The notes beneath the pieces were generated by a model that saw nothing but the letters and a program-made list of their open reading frames with translations, did not search any database and was not told where the DNA came from. A stretch of 64,000 nt of DNA. It comes from Pseudonocardia cypriaca (lineage in GTDB: Bacteria; Actinomycetota; Actinomycetes; Mycobacteriales; Pseudonocardiaceae). The position numbers and the translations under genes are program-made. The number at the start of each line of letters is the position of its first letter. Position 1 is the first letter of the stretch. Below, one piece after another: positions 17,747-26,254 of the stretch. The stretch is from assembly GCF_006717045.1 (NCBI RefSeq), contig NZ_VFPH01000001.1, positions 2,728,001 to 2,792,000 of the forward strand, read 5' to 3'.

Positions 17747-19744
17747 ATGACCACTGTCGAGGACCGGCGCGACGCGACCACCGACACGCCCGAGGCCCCC
17801 ACCCATCCGCTCGCCATGACCCGCGGCGCGGAGGTCGACCGGGTCCGCGAGGCCCTGACCGCAGCGGGTCTGCTCACCGAGACCGTCCGCTTCGCGTTCT
17901 TCGCGCCCGAGGAGCCGCCGAAGGCCGAGGTGCTCGCCCACGACGACGGGGCGCCCATCGACCGCCGGTTCCGCGCCGTGCTGCTCGACCTGGCGACGGG
18001 CCGGTCGTGGGACACGGTCGTGTCCGCGACCAGCGGCGAGGTCGTGTCGTCGCGGGAGATCGACGCGCCGCGCGAAGGCCAGCCGCCGATCATCGACGCC
18101 GAGTTCGAGCTGATCGAGGACATCCTCAACGCCGACGATGGCTGGATCGAGGCCCTGCGCAAGCGGGACATCGAACCTGCATTGGTGCGCGCCGTGCCGC
18201 TCTCGGCGGGCGTGTACGACCACCCGGAGGAGGTGGGCAGGCGCATCGTGCGCTCGTTCGGGTTCCGGCAGGACCACGAGCAGGACCACCCGTGGGCGCA
18301 CCCGATCGACGGCCTCGTCGCCTACGTCGACCTCACCGACCGGCGGGTCACGCGGATCATCGACGTCGCCACCCCGCCCGTCCCGGCCACGTCGGGCAAC
18401 TTCGACGACCCCGAGGTGCAGGGCCCGCCGCTCGACTCGCTGAAGCCCATCGAGATCACCCAGCCGGAGGGCCGCAGCTTCACGGTCGAGGACGGCCGGG
18501 TGCGCTGGGGCAAGTGGGACCTGCGCATCGGGTTCAACGAGCGCGAGGGGCTCACCCTGCACCAGATCGCCTTCGACGGCCGCCCGGTCTGCTACCGGGC
18601 CTCGATCGCGGAGATGGTGGTGCCCTACGCGGACCCGGCGCCGACGCGGTTCTGGCAGAACTACTTCGACTGCGGCGAGTACATGTTCGCCCGCTACGCC
18701 GACTCGCTGCAGCTGGGCTGCGACTGCCTCGGCGACATCCACTACGTGGACGCCGTGATCGCCGACGACTTCGGCTTGCCGAAGACGATCACCAACGCGA
18801 TCTGCATGCACGAGGAGGACACCGGTGTGCTCTGGAAGCACTCGGACCTCTTCACGCAGTCGCGCGAGGTGCGCCGCCAGCGGCGCCTCGTCATCTCGTT
18901 CTTCACGCCGATCGGCAACTACGACTACGGCTTCTACTGGTACCTCTACCTCGACGGCACGATCCAGCTCGAGGTGAAGGCCACCGGGATCGTGTTCACC
19001 GCCGCGTACCCGGAGGGCGGCAACGAGTACGCCACCGAGGTGGCGCCTGGCCTCGGCGCGCCGTACCACCAGCACCTGTTCTCGGCGCGGCTGGACATGA
19101 CCGTCGACGGCGTGCGCAACGCCGTCGAGGAGGCCGAGGCCGAGCGCGTGCCGATGGGGGAGGGCAACCCGTACGGCAACGCGTTCCGGCAGCGGCGCAC
19201 CCGCCTGAGCCGGGAGTCGCAGGCGCAGCGCCGCGCGGACGGGTCGGTGGTGCGCAGCTGGCACATCGTCAACCCGGAGAAGCGGAACGCGCTGGGCCAG
19301 AACGTCGGGTACGCCCTGCTGCCGGAGGGCCGGGCCACCCTGCTCGCCGACGAGGCGTCCTCGATCCACGCGCGCGCGACGTTCGCCACCAACCACCTGT
19401 GGGTCACCCGGTACGACCCGGCGCAGCGCTACCCGGCGGGCGACTTCGTCAACCAGAACCCGGGCGGCGCCGGCCTGCCCGCCTGGGTGCGGGCCGACCG
19501 GGACATCGACGGCGAGGACATCGTCGTGTGGCACACGTTCGGCACCACCCACTTCCCGCGGCCGGAGGACTGGCCGGTCATGCCGGTCGACCACACCGGC
19601 TTCACCCTGAAGCCGGTCGGGTTCTTCGACCGCAACCCGGCGCTCGACGTCCCGGCGACTCGTGCGGCGCACTGCCACAACGGCAGCGGTGACGACCACG
19701 AGGTGCACGGCCCGGCGAAGGAGCGTGCCGGCGATGGCGACTGA
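17747..19744 (+). CDS. Copper-containing primary amine oxidase
   Basis: A 665-residue quinoprotein oxidising primary amines to aldehydes with release of ammonia and hydrogen peroxide. The cofactor motif N-Y-D is at 391-393, with Tyr392 the precursor of topaquinone. The catalytic base is Asp308 in YFDCGEY, and copper ligands are His441 and His443 (YHQHLF) plus His602 (THFPRPEDWP). These match the Arthrobacter phenethylamine/histamine oxidase branch. N2, N3 and catalytic domains are all present; no signal peptide is seen, so it is cytoplasmic. GGGAGG precedes the ATG. The end overlaps the next permease gene by 11 bp. Confidence 0.95.
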   Translation: MTTVEDRRDATTDTPEAPTHPLAMTRGAEVDRVREALTAAGLLTETVRFAFFAPEEPPKAEVLAHDDGAPIDRRFRAVLLDLATGRSWDTVVSATSGEVVSSREIDAPREGQPPIIDAEFELIEDILNADDGWIEALRKRDIEPALVRAVPLSAGVYDHPEEVGRRIVRSFGFRQDHEQDHPWAHPIDGLVAYVDLTDRRVTRIIDVATPPVPATSGNFDDPEVQGPPLDSLKPIEITQPEGRSFTVEDGRVRWGKWDLRIGFNEREGLTLHQIAFDGRPVCYRASIAEMVVPYADPAPTRFWQNYFDCGEYMFARYADSLQLGCDCLGDIHYVDAVIADDFGLPKTITNAICMHEEDTGVLWKHSDLFTQSREVRRQRRLVISFFTPIGNYDYGFYWYLYLDGTIQLEVKATGIVFTAAYPEGGNEYATEVAPGLGAPYHQHLFSARLDMTVDGVRNAVEEAEAERVPMGEGNPYGNAFRQRRTRLSRESQAQRRADGSVVRSWHIVNPEKRNALGQNVGYALLPEGRATLLADEASSIHARATFATNHLWVTRYDPAQRYPAGDFVNQNPGGAGLPAWVRADRDIDGEDIVVWHTFGTTHFPRPEDWPVMPVDHTGFTLKPVGFFDRNPALDVPATRAAHCHNGSGDDHEVHGPAKERAGDGD

Positions 19745-21260
19745 CGCGACCGCCGCTCCCACCCCGACCGGCGGCTTCCACCGCACGCTCGGCCTGCGCG
19801 ACGTCATCGCGCAGAGCCTGTCGGTGATCGCGCCCGCGATGTCCGGGGCGTTCCTCACCTACCTGGCCTCGACGAAGGCGGGTGGCGCGACGCCGCTCGC
19901 CTACCTGCTCGGGACCCTGGCCATGCTCGCGGTGGGCGGAACGGTCGCGATGTTCGCGCGGTCGCTGTCGTCGGCCGGGTCGATGTACACCTACATCACC
20001 CACGGCGGCGGCAAGGTGCTCGGCTTCCTCGGCGGATGGTGCTACGCGGCGGCGTTCCTCGTGCTCGGCGGAGCGGTGCTGTGGGGCTTCGGGTTCTTCA
20101 CGGCGAGCCTCGTCGCGCTGCTCACCGGGGCCGACCCGGCCTGGTACTGGTTCTCCCTGGCCGGGCTCGTCGTCATCGCTCTGATGAGCCTGTACGACAT
20201 CCAGGCCTCCACCCGGACCCAGCTGGCGATCCTGCTGCTCACGATGGTCGCGCTGCTGGCCGTGGCCGTGGTCGTCATCGCGATCGGGTCGCCCCCGGTG
20301 AGCGTGATCGACGGGACCACGCCGGTGGCCGACCCCGGCCGCAGCTTCGACCTCGCCGCGTTCTGGCCGTCCGCGGCGGGCGTCTCGTGGACGGGGGTGC
20401 TGTTCGGCCTTTCGTTCGCGATGCTGTCGTTCACCGGGGCCGAGGCCAGCGCGGTGCTGTCGGAGGAGACGCGCGACCCGCGCCGGGCCATCCCGCGCGC
20501 GATCATCGGCTCGATCGTGGTGGCCGGCCTGTTCTACCTGGTCATCACGTACGCGACGGCGATCGGCTTCGGCGTGCAGCAGGCCACCACCGACTGGCCG
20601 ACGTCCGTCGCGGGGTTGGCCGCCGTGGCCCCGAACGAGGCGGTCGGCGCGGTCGTGCTGGCCTGTGCGGCGCTGGCGAGCCTGTTCTGCGCGCTCGGGG
20701 TGCACATCGCGGTGTCGCGGGTGCTGTTCGCGATGGGGCGCGAGCGGGTGCTGCCCGCCTGGCTGGGCACGCTGCACCCGCGCTGGGGCACCCCGTGGCG
20801 CGCGATCGGGCTCGACCTCGTCGTGTGGGTGGTGCTCGCCGCCGTGTCGGTGCTGTTCACCAGCCGGGAGAGCCAGGTGGCGATCGCGGGCGGCATCGAC
20901 TCCGGCCTCACCGGTGGGGTCTTCCTGTTCACCTTCCTCGCCGGGGTCGGTACGCCCCTGGTGATGGGCGTGTACCTGCTGCTCGGGATCGCCGGGGCGG
21001 CGCAGGGGAGGCGCACCGGGCGGCCCGGGTTCACCGTGACGGGCGTGCTCGCCGCGCTGGTCGGGGCGCTCGCGGTGGTGGGCGGGGTCTACTACTCCTT
21101 CGTGCCCGCCGCGCCGGGCGCGCCGATCCCGCTGCAGGTGGCGATGGTGCCGTGGGTCTGCCTCGGCATCGCCGTCGCCGGGCTGGCGCTCGCCGCGTGG
21201 ACCCGCACGTCCCGTCGGGACGTCTGGGCGGACATGGGCCGCATCTTCGACGAGGTGTGA
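19734..21260 (+). CDS. APC-superfamily amino acid/amine permease
   Basis: A 508-residue transporter with about 12-14 helices. After a short polar tail it reads TLGLRDVIAQSLSVIAPAMSGAF, then GGGKVLGFLGGWCYAAAF and FAMLSFTGAEASAVLSEETRDPRRAIPRA, the helix 6 and following loop of APC carriers. ATG at 19734 lies within the amine oxidase gene and has GAAGGAG upstream; the in-frame start at 19662 is rejected. Translational overlap with the oxidase makes it the likely importer of the oxidase substrate. It is distinct in sequence from the divergent permease of the same island. Confidence 0.88.
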   Translation: MATDATAAPTPTGGFHRTLGLRDVIAQSLSVIAPAMSGAFLTYLASTKAGGATPLAYLLGTLAMLAVGGTVAMFARSLSSAGSMYTYITHGGGKVLGFLGGWCYAAAFLVLGGAVLWGFGFFTASLVALLTGADPAWYWFSLAGLVVIALMSLYDIQASTRTQLAILLLTMVALLAVAVVVIAIGSPPVSVIDGTTPVADPGRSFDLAAFWPSAAGVSWTGVLFGLSFAMLSFTGAEASAVLSEETRDPRRAIPRAIIGSIVVAGLFYLVITYATAIGFGVQQATTDWPTSVAGLAAVAPNEAVGAVVLACAALASLFCALGVHIAVSRVLFAMGRERVLPAWLGTLHPRWGTPWRAIGLDLVVWVVLAAVSVLFTSRESQVAIAGGIDSGLTGGVFLFTFLAGVGTPLVMGVYLLLGIAGAAQGRRTGRPGFTVTGVLAALVGALAVVGGVYYSFVPAAPGAPIPLQVAMVPWVCLGIAVAGLALAAWTRTSRRDVWADMGRIFDEV

Positions 21261-21282
21261 CCCGGCGGCCGGGGCCTCCGAA

Positions 21283-21337
21283 GTTCAGGAAAGCCACGTT
21301 CAAGGCCTTGTAGGCCCTGAACGTGGCTTTCCTGAAC
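21283..21337. terminator. Long 26-bp-arm hairpin (probable terminator or dispersed palindrome)
   Basis: The left arm at 21283-21308 begins GTTCAGGAAAGCCACGTTCA. The right arm at 21312-21337 is its reverse complement with one mismatch (A at 21303). The loop is three bases. It begins 22 bp after the APC permease stop. Arms of this length, AT-richer than the surroundings and ending TTTCCTGAAC, resemble palindromes I associate with gene ends in related actinobacteria. It could stop transcription in both directions. Confidence 0.7.
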
Positions 21338-21497
21338 CCGCAGAACCATCCGGGCGGCCCCTGGACCTGCTGCTGGTCCACCTCGGAGCCGGGCCGCCCG
21401 TTGCGAAACCGTCGCTCAGAGCCATCCCTCCGCGCGCCTGATCGCGCTAGTCTCCCGACACGATGCGGTGCTGCGTGGCTGGGGGCGTGACAGCGGG

Positions 21498-22703
21498 ATG
21501 ACAGGCGGGAGCGGCGCCGCGCCCATCGGGGGACTGGAGGCGGAGCTGGCGCAGCGCAGCGCCGCCGAGGGGCGGATGGCGACGTCGCTCGTCGAGCTGG
21601 AGCGCCACCCCGGACACGCGTTGCTGTCCACCGGTCGCCTCACCGGGCTCACGCAACGCGAGTGGGCGCGGGCGAGCGCCGACCTCGCTTCGTTGTGGCA
21701 GGACTTCGACACCTACCGCCAGGTGCTCGCCGCCGCCCGCCACGCCCTCACCCGCGGGCCGGACGATCCCGAGCTGCACCGGCTGCTCCGCGAGCCGTCG
21801 ATCGAGGTGGGGCGGGCCGTCGTCGAGCGGAGGCTGACCGGCACCGTCGAACGCGTCGACACGATCACCCTCGCCGAGCTCGCCGAGCGGATGGAGGCGG
21901 CGTTCGACCGCGTGCACGACCTGTTCGTCACCAGCCACGACCTGCACGAGACGTTCCTCGCCGCGGTCGGCCCGCTCGCCGAGCGCCTGCGGGCGGCCCG
22001 GCAGCTCGCCGCCGACCTCGAGGACACCCGCGTCGCGGAGCTGACCACCCGGGTCGAGGAGCTGACGGCCCGGTGCACGACCGACCCGCTCTCCCTCGCA
22101 GGCGCCCCACCGGACGCCGCGATCGCCGAGCTCGGTGCGCGCGTCGACACCCTCACCGCCGACCTCGCCGGCACCGCCGCCGCCCGCAACTCGTGGGACG
22201 ACCGCCTCGCGGGCGTGGGCGACGCGATCGCGGAGGTCGAGGCCGCCCGCGCCGCCGCGGAGCAGCTGCGGCTGCGCGCCCAGGACCTCGTGCTCACCGC
22301 CCCGCTCGACCCACCGCCGGACCGCGCCGCGGCGCTGCGGGGCGTGCACTCCGCGCTGCTCGACGGGCGCCTGCCCAGCCGCCGCACCTGGCCAGCGCGC
22401 GCCCGTGCCCTCGCCGACCTGGAGGCCCAGGTGGCGGCGGCGGCCGCTGAGGTGCGCAGGGCCCACGCGCTCGCCGACGGCCTGCTCGAACGGCGCACCG
22501 AGCTGCGCGGCCGCTTCGAGGCCTACCGGGCCAAGGCCGGCCGGCTCGGCATCTCCGAACGCCCCGACCTGCTCGCCCTCGACGCCGACGTCCGCCGCCT
22601 GCTGTGGAGCCGCCCCGCCGACCTGGCGGCGGCCACCCGGGCGCTCGTCTCCTACCAGCAGCTCCTGGCCACCGGCGGCAGCTCGACGGGAAGGACGGCA
22701 TGA
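21498..22703 (+). CDS. Coiled-coil protein preceding PknG (unknown function)
   Basis: A 401-residue, almost entirely helical protein rich in Ala, Leu, Arg and Glu with long heptad-like stretches (about 130-260 and 290-350). There is no Cys pair, signal peptide or membrane helix, so it is cytoplasmic. It is not recognised as a named family. The ATG at 21498 is chosen over one at 21468 because the intervening residues look non-coding. Its TGA overlaps the PknG ATG (ATGA), so it is translationally coupled to the kinase. A role as scaffold or PknG partner is an inference from that coupling alone. The 237-bp gap upstream holds the long hairpin and probably the cluster promoter. Confidence 0.75.
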   Translation: MTGGSGAAPIGGLEAELAQRSAAEGRMATSLVELERHPGHALLSTGRLTGLTQREWARASADLASLWQDFDTYRQVLAAARHALTRGPDDPELHRLLREPSIEVGRAVVERRLTGTVERVDTITLAELAERMEAAFDRVHDLFVTSHDLHETFLAAVGPLAERLRAARQLAADLEDTRVAELTTRVEELTARCTTDPLSLAGAPPDAAIAELGARVDTLTADLAGTAAARNSWDDRLAGVGDAIAEVEAARAAAEQLRLRAQDLVLTAPLDPPPDRAAALRGVHSALLDGRLPSRRTWPARARALADLEAQVAAAAAEVRRAHALADGLLERRTELRGRFEAYRAKAGRLGISERPDLLALDADVRRLLWSRPADLAAATRALVSYQQLLATGGSSTGRTA

Positions 22704-25192
22704 CCGCGCCCCAGGCCTGCGGCCGCCCCGGCTGCGACGGCACGATCGACGGTGGGTGGTGCGACACCTGCGGGCTGGCCCCCGTCACCGATCCGGCGAC
22801 CGGGTCGTCGAAGGCCCCTTCCACACCGCCGGCTGCAGCGAGCGGCGGGCAACCCTGCGGCCGCCCGGGCTGCGACGGCACCATCGACGGCGGGTGGTGC
22901 GACACCTGCGGCCTCGCTCCCGACACCGCCCCCGACACCGGCCCCTCGACGGCCGCGGCCAGTGGTCCCTCCACCGCTCCGTCGAGCCGTCCGACCAGCT
23001 GGTCCACCAGCACCGGCGGCAGCCGCCCGTCACGCCGCGGCTCCGGCCGCACCACCACCGGCACGGCACGCAGCAGGCTCGGCGCCGGGCTCGTCGACGT
23101 GCCGGCGGTGCCGCGGGTCGACCCGGCGAGCGCCCTGCTCACCGACCCCCAGGTGCCGGAGGACAAGCGGTTCTGCAGCACCTGCCACAAGCCCGTCGGC
23201 CGGTCCAAGGACGGCAGGCCGGGTCGCACCGAGGGCTTCTGCCCGCACGACGGCACCCGGTTCTCGTTCACGCCGAAGCTGCGGTCGGGCACGGTCGTCG
23301 CCGGCCAGTACGAGGTGCAGGGCTGCCTCGCGCACGGCGGGCTCGGCTGGATCTACCTCGCCACCGACCTCAACGTCGACAACCGCTGGGTGGTGCTCAA
23401 GGGCCTCCTCGACTCCGGTGACGCGCACGCCATGGCCGCGGCGGTGGCGGAGCGGCGGTTCCTCGCCCAGGTGAACCACCCGAACATCGTCACGATCCAC
23501 AACTTCGTGCAGCACCCCGACGACGACGGCACCCCCGTCGGCTACATCGTGATGGAGTACGTCGGCGGTTCGTCGCTCAAGCAGCTCATGGAGGCCCGCC
23601 GCCGTCTCGACCGCACCCTCGAACCGATGCCGGTGCCGCGCGCGATCGCCTATATGCTGGAGATGCTGCCCGCGCTCGGCTACCTGCACGCGAACGGGCT
23701 CGCCTACTGCGACTTCAAGCCCGAGAACGTCATCCAGTACGACCGGCAGCTCAAGCTGATCGACCTCGGTGCCGTGATCCGCTTCGACGACCTGACCAGC
23801 GCCGTCTACGGCACGATCGGCTACCAGGCGCCCGAGATCGGCGACGAAGCGGTGCCCGACAACGGGCCGTCGGTGAGCTCGGACCTGCACACCGTCGGCC
23901 GCACGCTCGCCGTGCTCGCCCTCGGCATCCCGCCCGCTCGCCGAGGAGTGCCCACGCCGTTGCCCGACCCGGGGGAACACCCGGTGCTCGCGCGGCACGA
24001 GTCGTTCCACCGGCTGCTCCTGCGGGCCACCGACCCCGACCCGCTCCGCCGGTTCGAGTCGGCAGACGAGATGGCCGAGCAGCTCGGCGGGGTGCTGCGG
24101 GAGGTGCTCGCCACCGACCGCGCAGAAGGCATCGACGACGAGTCCGGCGAGCACCGGCACGGGCCCCTGCCGCCCGCGGTCTCCACGGTGTTCGGGCCAC
24201 CGCGGGGCACGTTCGCACCCGGGTTGCTCGTGGGCTCCGTGCCCGACGCAGCCGACGCCGCCACCGATGCCGACACCGGCGCCGACACCGAGCCGGGCCG
24301 GCCGGAACCCCGGCGGGTCGCCGCGCTGCTGCCGGTCCCGCTGGTCGAGCGGGACGACCCGGCCGCCGGGCTGCTCGCCGCGTCGGCGCCGAGCACCCCC
24401 GCCGACGTGGAGCGGGTGATCGCCGCGGCGCCGAAGTCCAGCCGCGCGCTGCAGCTCGCGCTCGTGCGCGCCCACCTCGACGCGTCCGAACCGGGGACGG
24501 CCACCACCGTGCTCGACGCGCTCGCCGTCGAGGACGCCGACGACTGGCGGCTCGACTGGTTCCGGGGCGTCGCCGCGCTGGTCGAGGGCCGGGTCGATGC
24601 GGCGTGCGCCGCCTTCGACACCGTCTACTCCACCCTTCCCGGCGAGGCAGCGCCGAAGCTGGCGCTCGCCGCCGCGACGGAGTGCGCGCGCCGCGACGAG
24701 CCGGCGGGCCGTTACTACGCGCTCGTGGCGCGGCCCGATCCCGGGGTGGCCGACGCCGCGTTCGGGCTCGCGAGGGTGCGGGTGCGGGCCGGTGACCGCG
24801 CGGGAGCGCTGGCGGCACTCGACGCCGTGCCGGACACGTCGAGCGGGTACGTCGTCGCCCAGCTCGCCGCGGTCGAGGTGATGCTCTCCAGGCGGTTCGA
24901 CGCCGACCCGGGTGAGGACGACCTGCGGTCGGCGGCGGCCCGCGTGGAGGGGTTGCGCCTCGATGCGGCCACGGCGCAGCGGGTGCGCATCCGGCTGTTC
25001 GAGGAGGCGGTGGAGCTCGCGCCGAACGGCGCGGGCGGCGCGCCGCTGCTCGACTGCCCGTGGAACGAGCGATCGCTGCGGCTGGCGCTCGAGGCGAGCC
25101 TGCGCACGTCGGCGCGGCTCGCATCCGACCCGGCTCAGCGGGTGGTACTGGTGAACCGGGCCAACGCCGTGCGCCCGAGGACGTGGGTGTAG
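22700..25192 (+). CDS. pknG: PknG-type serine/threonine protein kinase with extra zinc ribbons
   Basis: An 830-residue soluble kinase. Order: two identical Cys4 zinc-ribbon-like units (residues 7-28 and 53-74), a Ser/Thr/Arg-rich linker, the rubredoxin-like segment (Cys159, Cys162, Cys181, Asp184), the kinase domain (glycine loop GCLAHGGLGW about 208-217, Lys234, YCDFKPEN with Asp338, DLG at 355-357), and a C-terminal TPR domain. It follows Mycobacterium PknG through VAGQYEVQGCLAHGGLGWIY and the TPR region. The Arg of the HRD motif is absent, as in PknG. The fourth rubredoxin Cys is Asp here. ATG at 22700 overlaps the upstream stop. In mycobacteria PknG phosphorylates GarA to tune 2-oxoglutarate metabolism. 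Confidence 0.95.
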   Translation: MTAPQACGRPGCDGTIDGGWCDTCGLAPVTDPATGSSKAPSTPPAAASGGQPCGRPGCDGTIDGGWCDTCGLAPDTAPDTGPSTAAASGPSTAPSSRPTSWSTSTGGSRPSRRGSGRTTTGTARSRLGAGLVDVPAVPRVDPASALLTDPQVPEDKRFCSTCHKPVGRSKDGRPGRTEGFCPHDGTRFSFTPKLRSGTVVAGQYEVQGCLAHGGLGWIYLATDLNVDNRWVVLKGLLDSGDAHAMAAAVAERRFLAQVNHPNIVTIHNFVQHPDDDGTPVGYIVMEYVGGSSLKQLMEARRRLDRTLEPMPVPRAIAYMLEMLPALGYLHANGLAYCDFKPENVIQYDRQLKLIDLGAVIRFDDLTSAVYGTIGYQAPEIGDEAVPDNGPSVSSDLHTVGRTLAVLALGIPPARRGVPTPLPDPGEHPVLARHESFHRLLLRATDPDPLRRFESADEMAEQLGGVLREVLATDRAEGIDDESGEHRHGPLPPAVSTVFGPPRGTFAPGLLVGSVPDAADAATDADTGADTEPGRPEPRRVAALLPVPLVERDDPAAGLLAASAPSTPADVERVIAAAPKSSRALQLALVRAHLDASEPGTATTVLDALAVEDADDWRLDWFRGVAALVEGRVDAACAAFDTVYSTLPGEAAPKLALAAATECARRDEPAGRYYALVARPDPGVADAAFGLARVRVRAGDRAGALAALDAVPDTSSGYVVAQLAAVEVMLSRRFDADPGEDDLRSAAARVEGLRLDAATAQRVRIRLFEEAVELAPNGAGGAPLLDCPWNERSLRLALEASLRTSARLASDPAQRVVLVNRANAVRPRTWV
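22718..22921 (+). repeat. Tandem zinc-ribbon repeat inside pknG
   Basis: Codons 7-28 (22718-22783) and 53-74 (22856-22921) encode the same 22 residues, starting CGRPGCDG and ending CDTCGLAP. The two DNA copies differ only at a few third positions. Confidence 0.85.
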
Positions 25193-25195
25193 CCG

Positions 25196-26254
25196 ATGTC
25201 AGAGAACACTTCCGCACCGGCCGCCGCCGCCTGCCCCCGGTGCCGCGAGCCGGTTGACGGCCACCGCTTCTGCGAGAACTGCGGCCACGACCTGTGGCTG
25301 CGTCGCGGCGGGGCCGCCCGCGCGCCGTCGGGGCCGTGCCCCGGGTGCGGCGCGAACGGTACGAACACGCCCAACGGGTTCGGGGTCGACGAGGCGGGGG
25401 AGGACTACTGCAGCACCTGCGGGATCCGCCGCGACGACGGCACCGAGCACATCGAGGCCGACCTCGGCCAGGTCGCGGGCGTGAGCGACCGGGGGCTCGT
25501 CCACGCCCACAACGAGGACGCGATGGCCGTCGGCGTGCTCGCCGCCCCCGACGGTCAGGCGCTCGTGGCCGCCGTGGTGTGCGACGGCGTGTCCACCGTG
25601 GACGCGCCGGAGCTGGCCTCACGCGCCGGGGCCGACGCCGCGTTGGAGCGGCTGCTGCACCCGAGCGGCCCCGACATGAGCAAGGCCGTCGAGGAGGCCG
25701 CGGACGCGGTGGCCGCGCTCGTCGACGGGAGCCACGGTCACTTCCGGAACCCGCCGTCGTGCACGCTCGTGGCGGCGGTAGTCGACCCAGGCCCCGAGGA
25801 CGGGGTCTCGATCACCGTGGGTTGGGTCGGCGACAGCCGCGCCTACTGGCTTGCGGCGCCGGACGCGGCCGAGCCCGCTCGCCTGCTGACCGTCGACCAC
25901 TCGTGGGCCACGGAGATGATCAACTCGGGAACGCTCGACGCGGAGACGGCCCTGGCCGACCGGCGGGCCCACGCGATCACCCGGTGGCTCGGGGCGGGCG
26001 GGGAGCCGCACCCCGAGATCGTGACGATCCGGCCGGCTGGGCCCGGGTTGCTGCTGCTGTGCAGCGACGGGTTGTGGAACTACTACCCGGGTGCCGAGGA
26101 GCTGGCCGAGGTGGCCCTGTCCACGCTCGCGCGGGGCGGGCCCGTGGCCGTCGCGCGTGAGCTCACCACCATCGCCCTGAACGCGGGCGGGCGCGACAAC
26201 GTCACGGTGGTCGCCGTGCCGGTCGGGCCATGGGACGAGAGAGGTACTCCATGA
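25196..26254 (+). CDS. PP2C-family protein phosphatase with N-terminal zinc ribbons
   Basis: A 352-residue protein. Residues 1-80 contain two zinc-ribbon-like units (CPRC...CENC and CPGC...CSTC). The PP2C/PPM domain follows: GVSDRGLVHAHNEDAM, VVCDGVSTVDAPE, VGWVGDSRAYWL, LLLCSDGLWNYYPG and GGRDNVTVVAVPV, which supply the metal-binding Asp residues. It removes phosphate from Ser/Thr, most simply opposing PknG. It starts 3 bp after pknG and its stop overlaps the VWA start (ATGA). No membrane segment, so it is cytoplasmic. Confidence 0.92.
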   Translation: MSENTSAPAAAACPRCREPVDGHRFCENCGHDLWLRRGGAARAPSGPCPGCGANGTNTPNGFGVDEAGEDYCSTCGIRRDDGTEHIEADLGQVAGVSDRGLVHAHNEDAMAVGVLAAPDGQALVAAVVCDGVSTVDAPELASRAGADAALERLLHPSGPDMSKAVEEAADAVAALVDGSHGHFRNPPSCTLVAAVVDPGPEDGVSITVGWVGDSRAYWLAAPDAAEPARLLTVDHSWATEMINSGTLDAETALADRRAHAITRWLGAGGEPHPEIVTIRPAGPGLLLLCSDGLWNYYPGAEELAEVALSTLARGGPVAVARELTTIALNAGGRDNVTVVAVPVGPWDERGTP

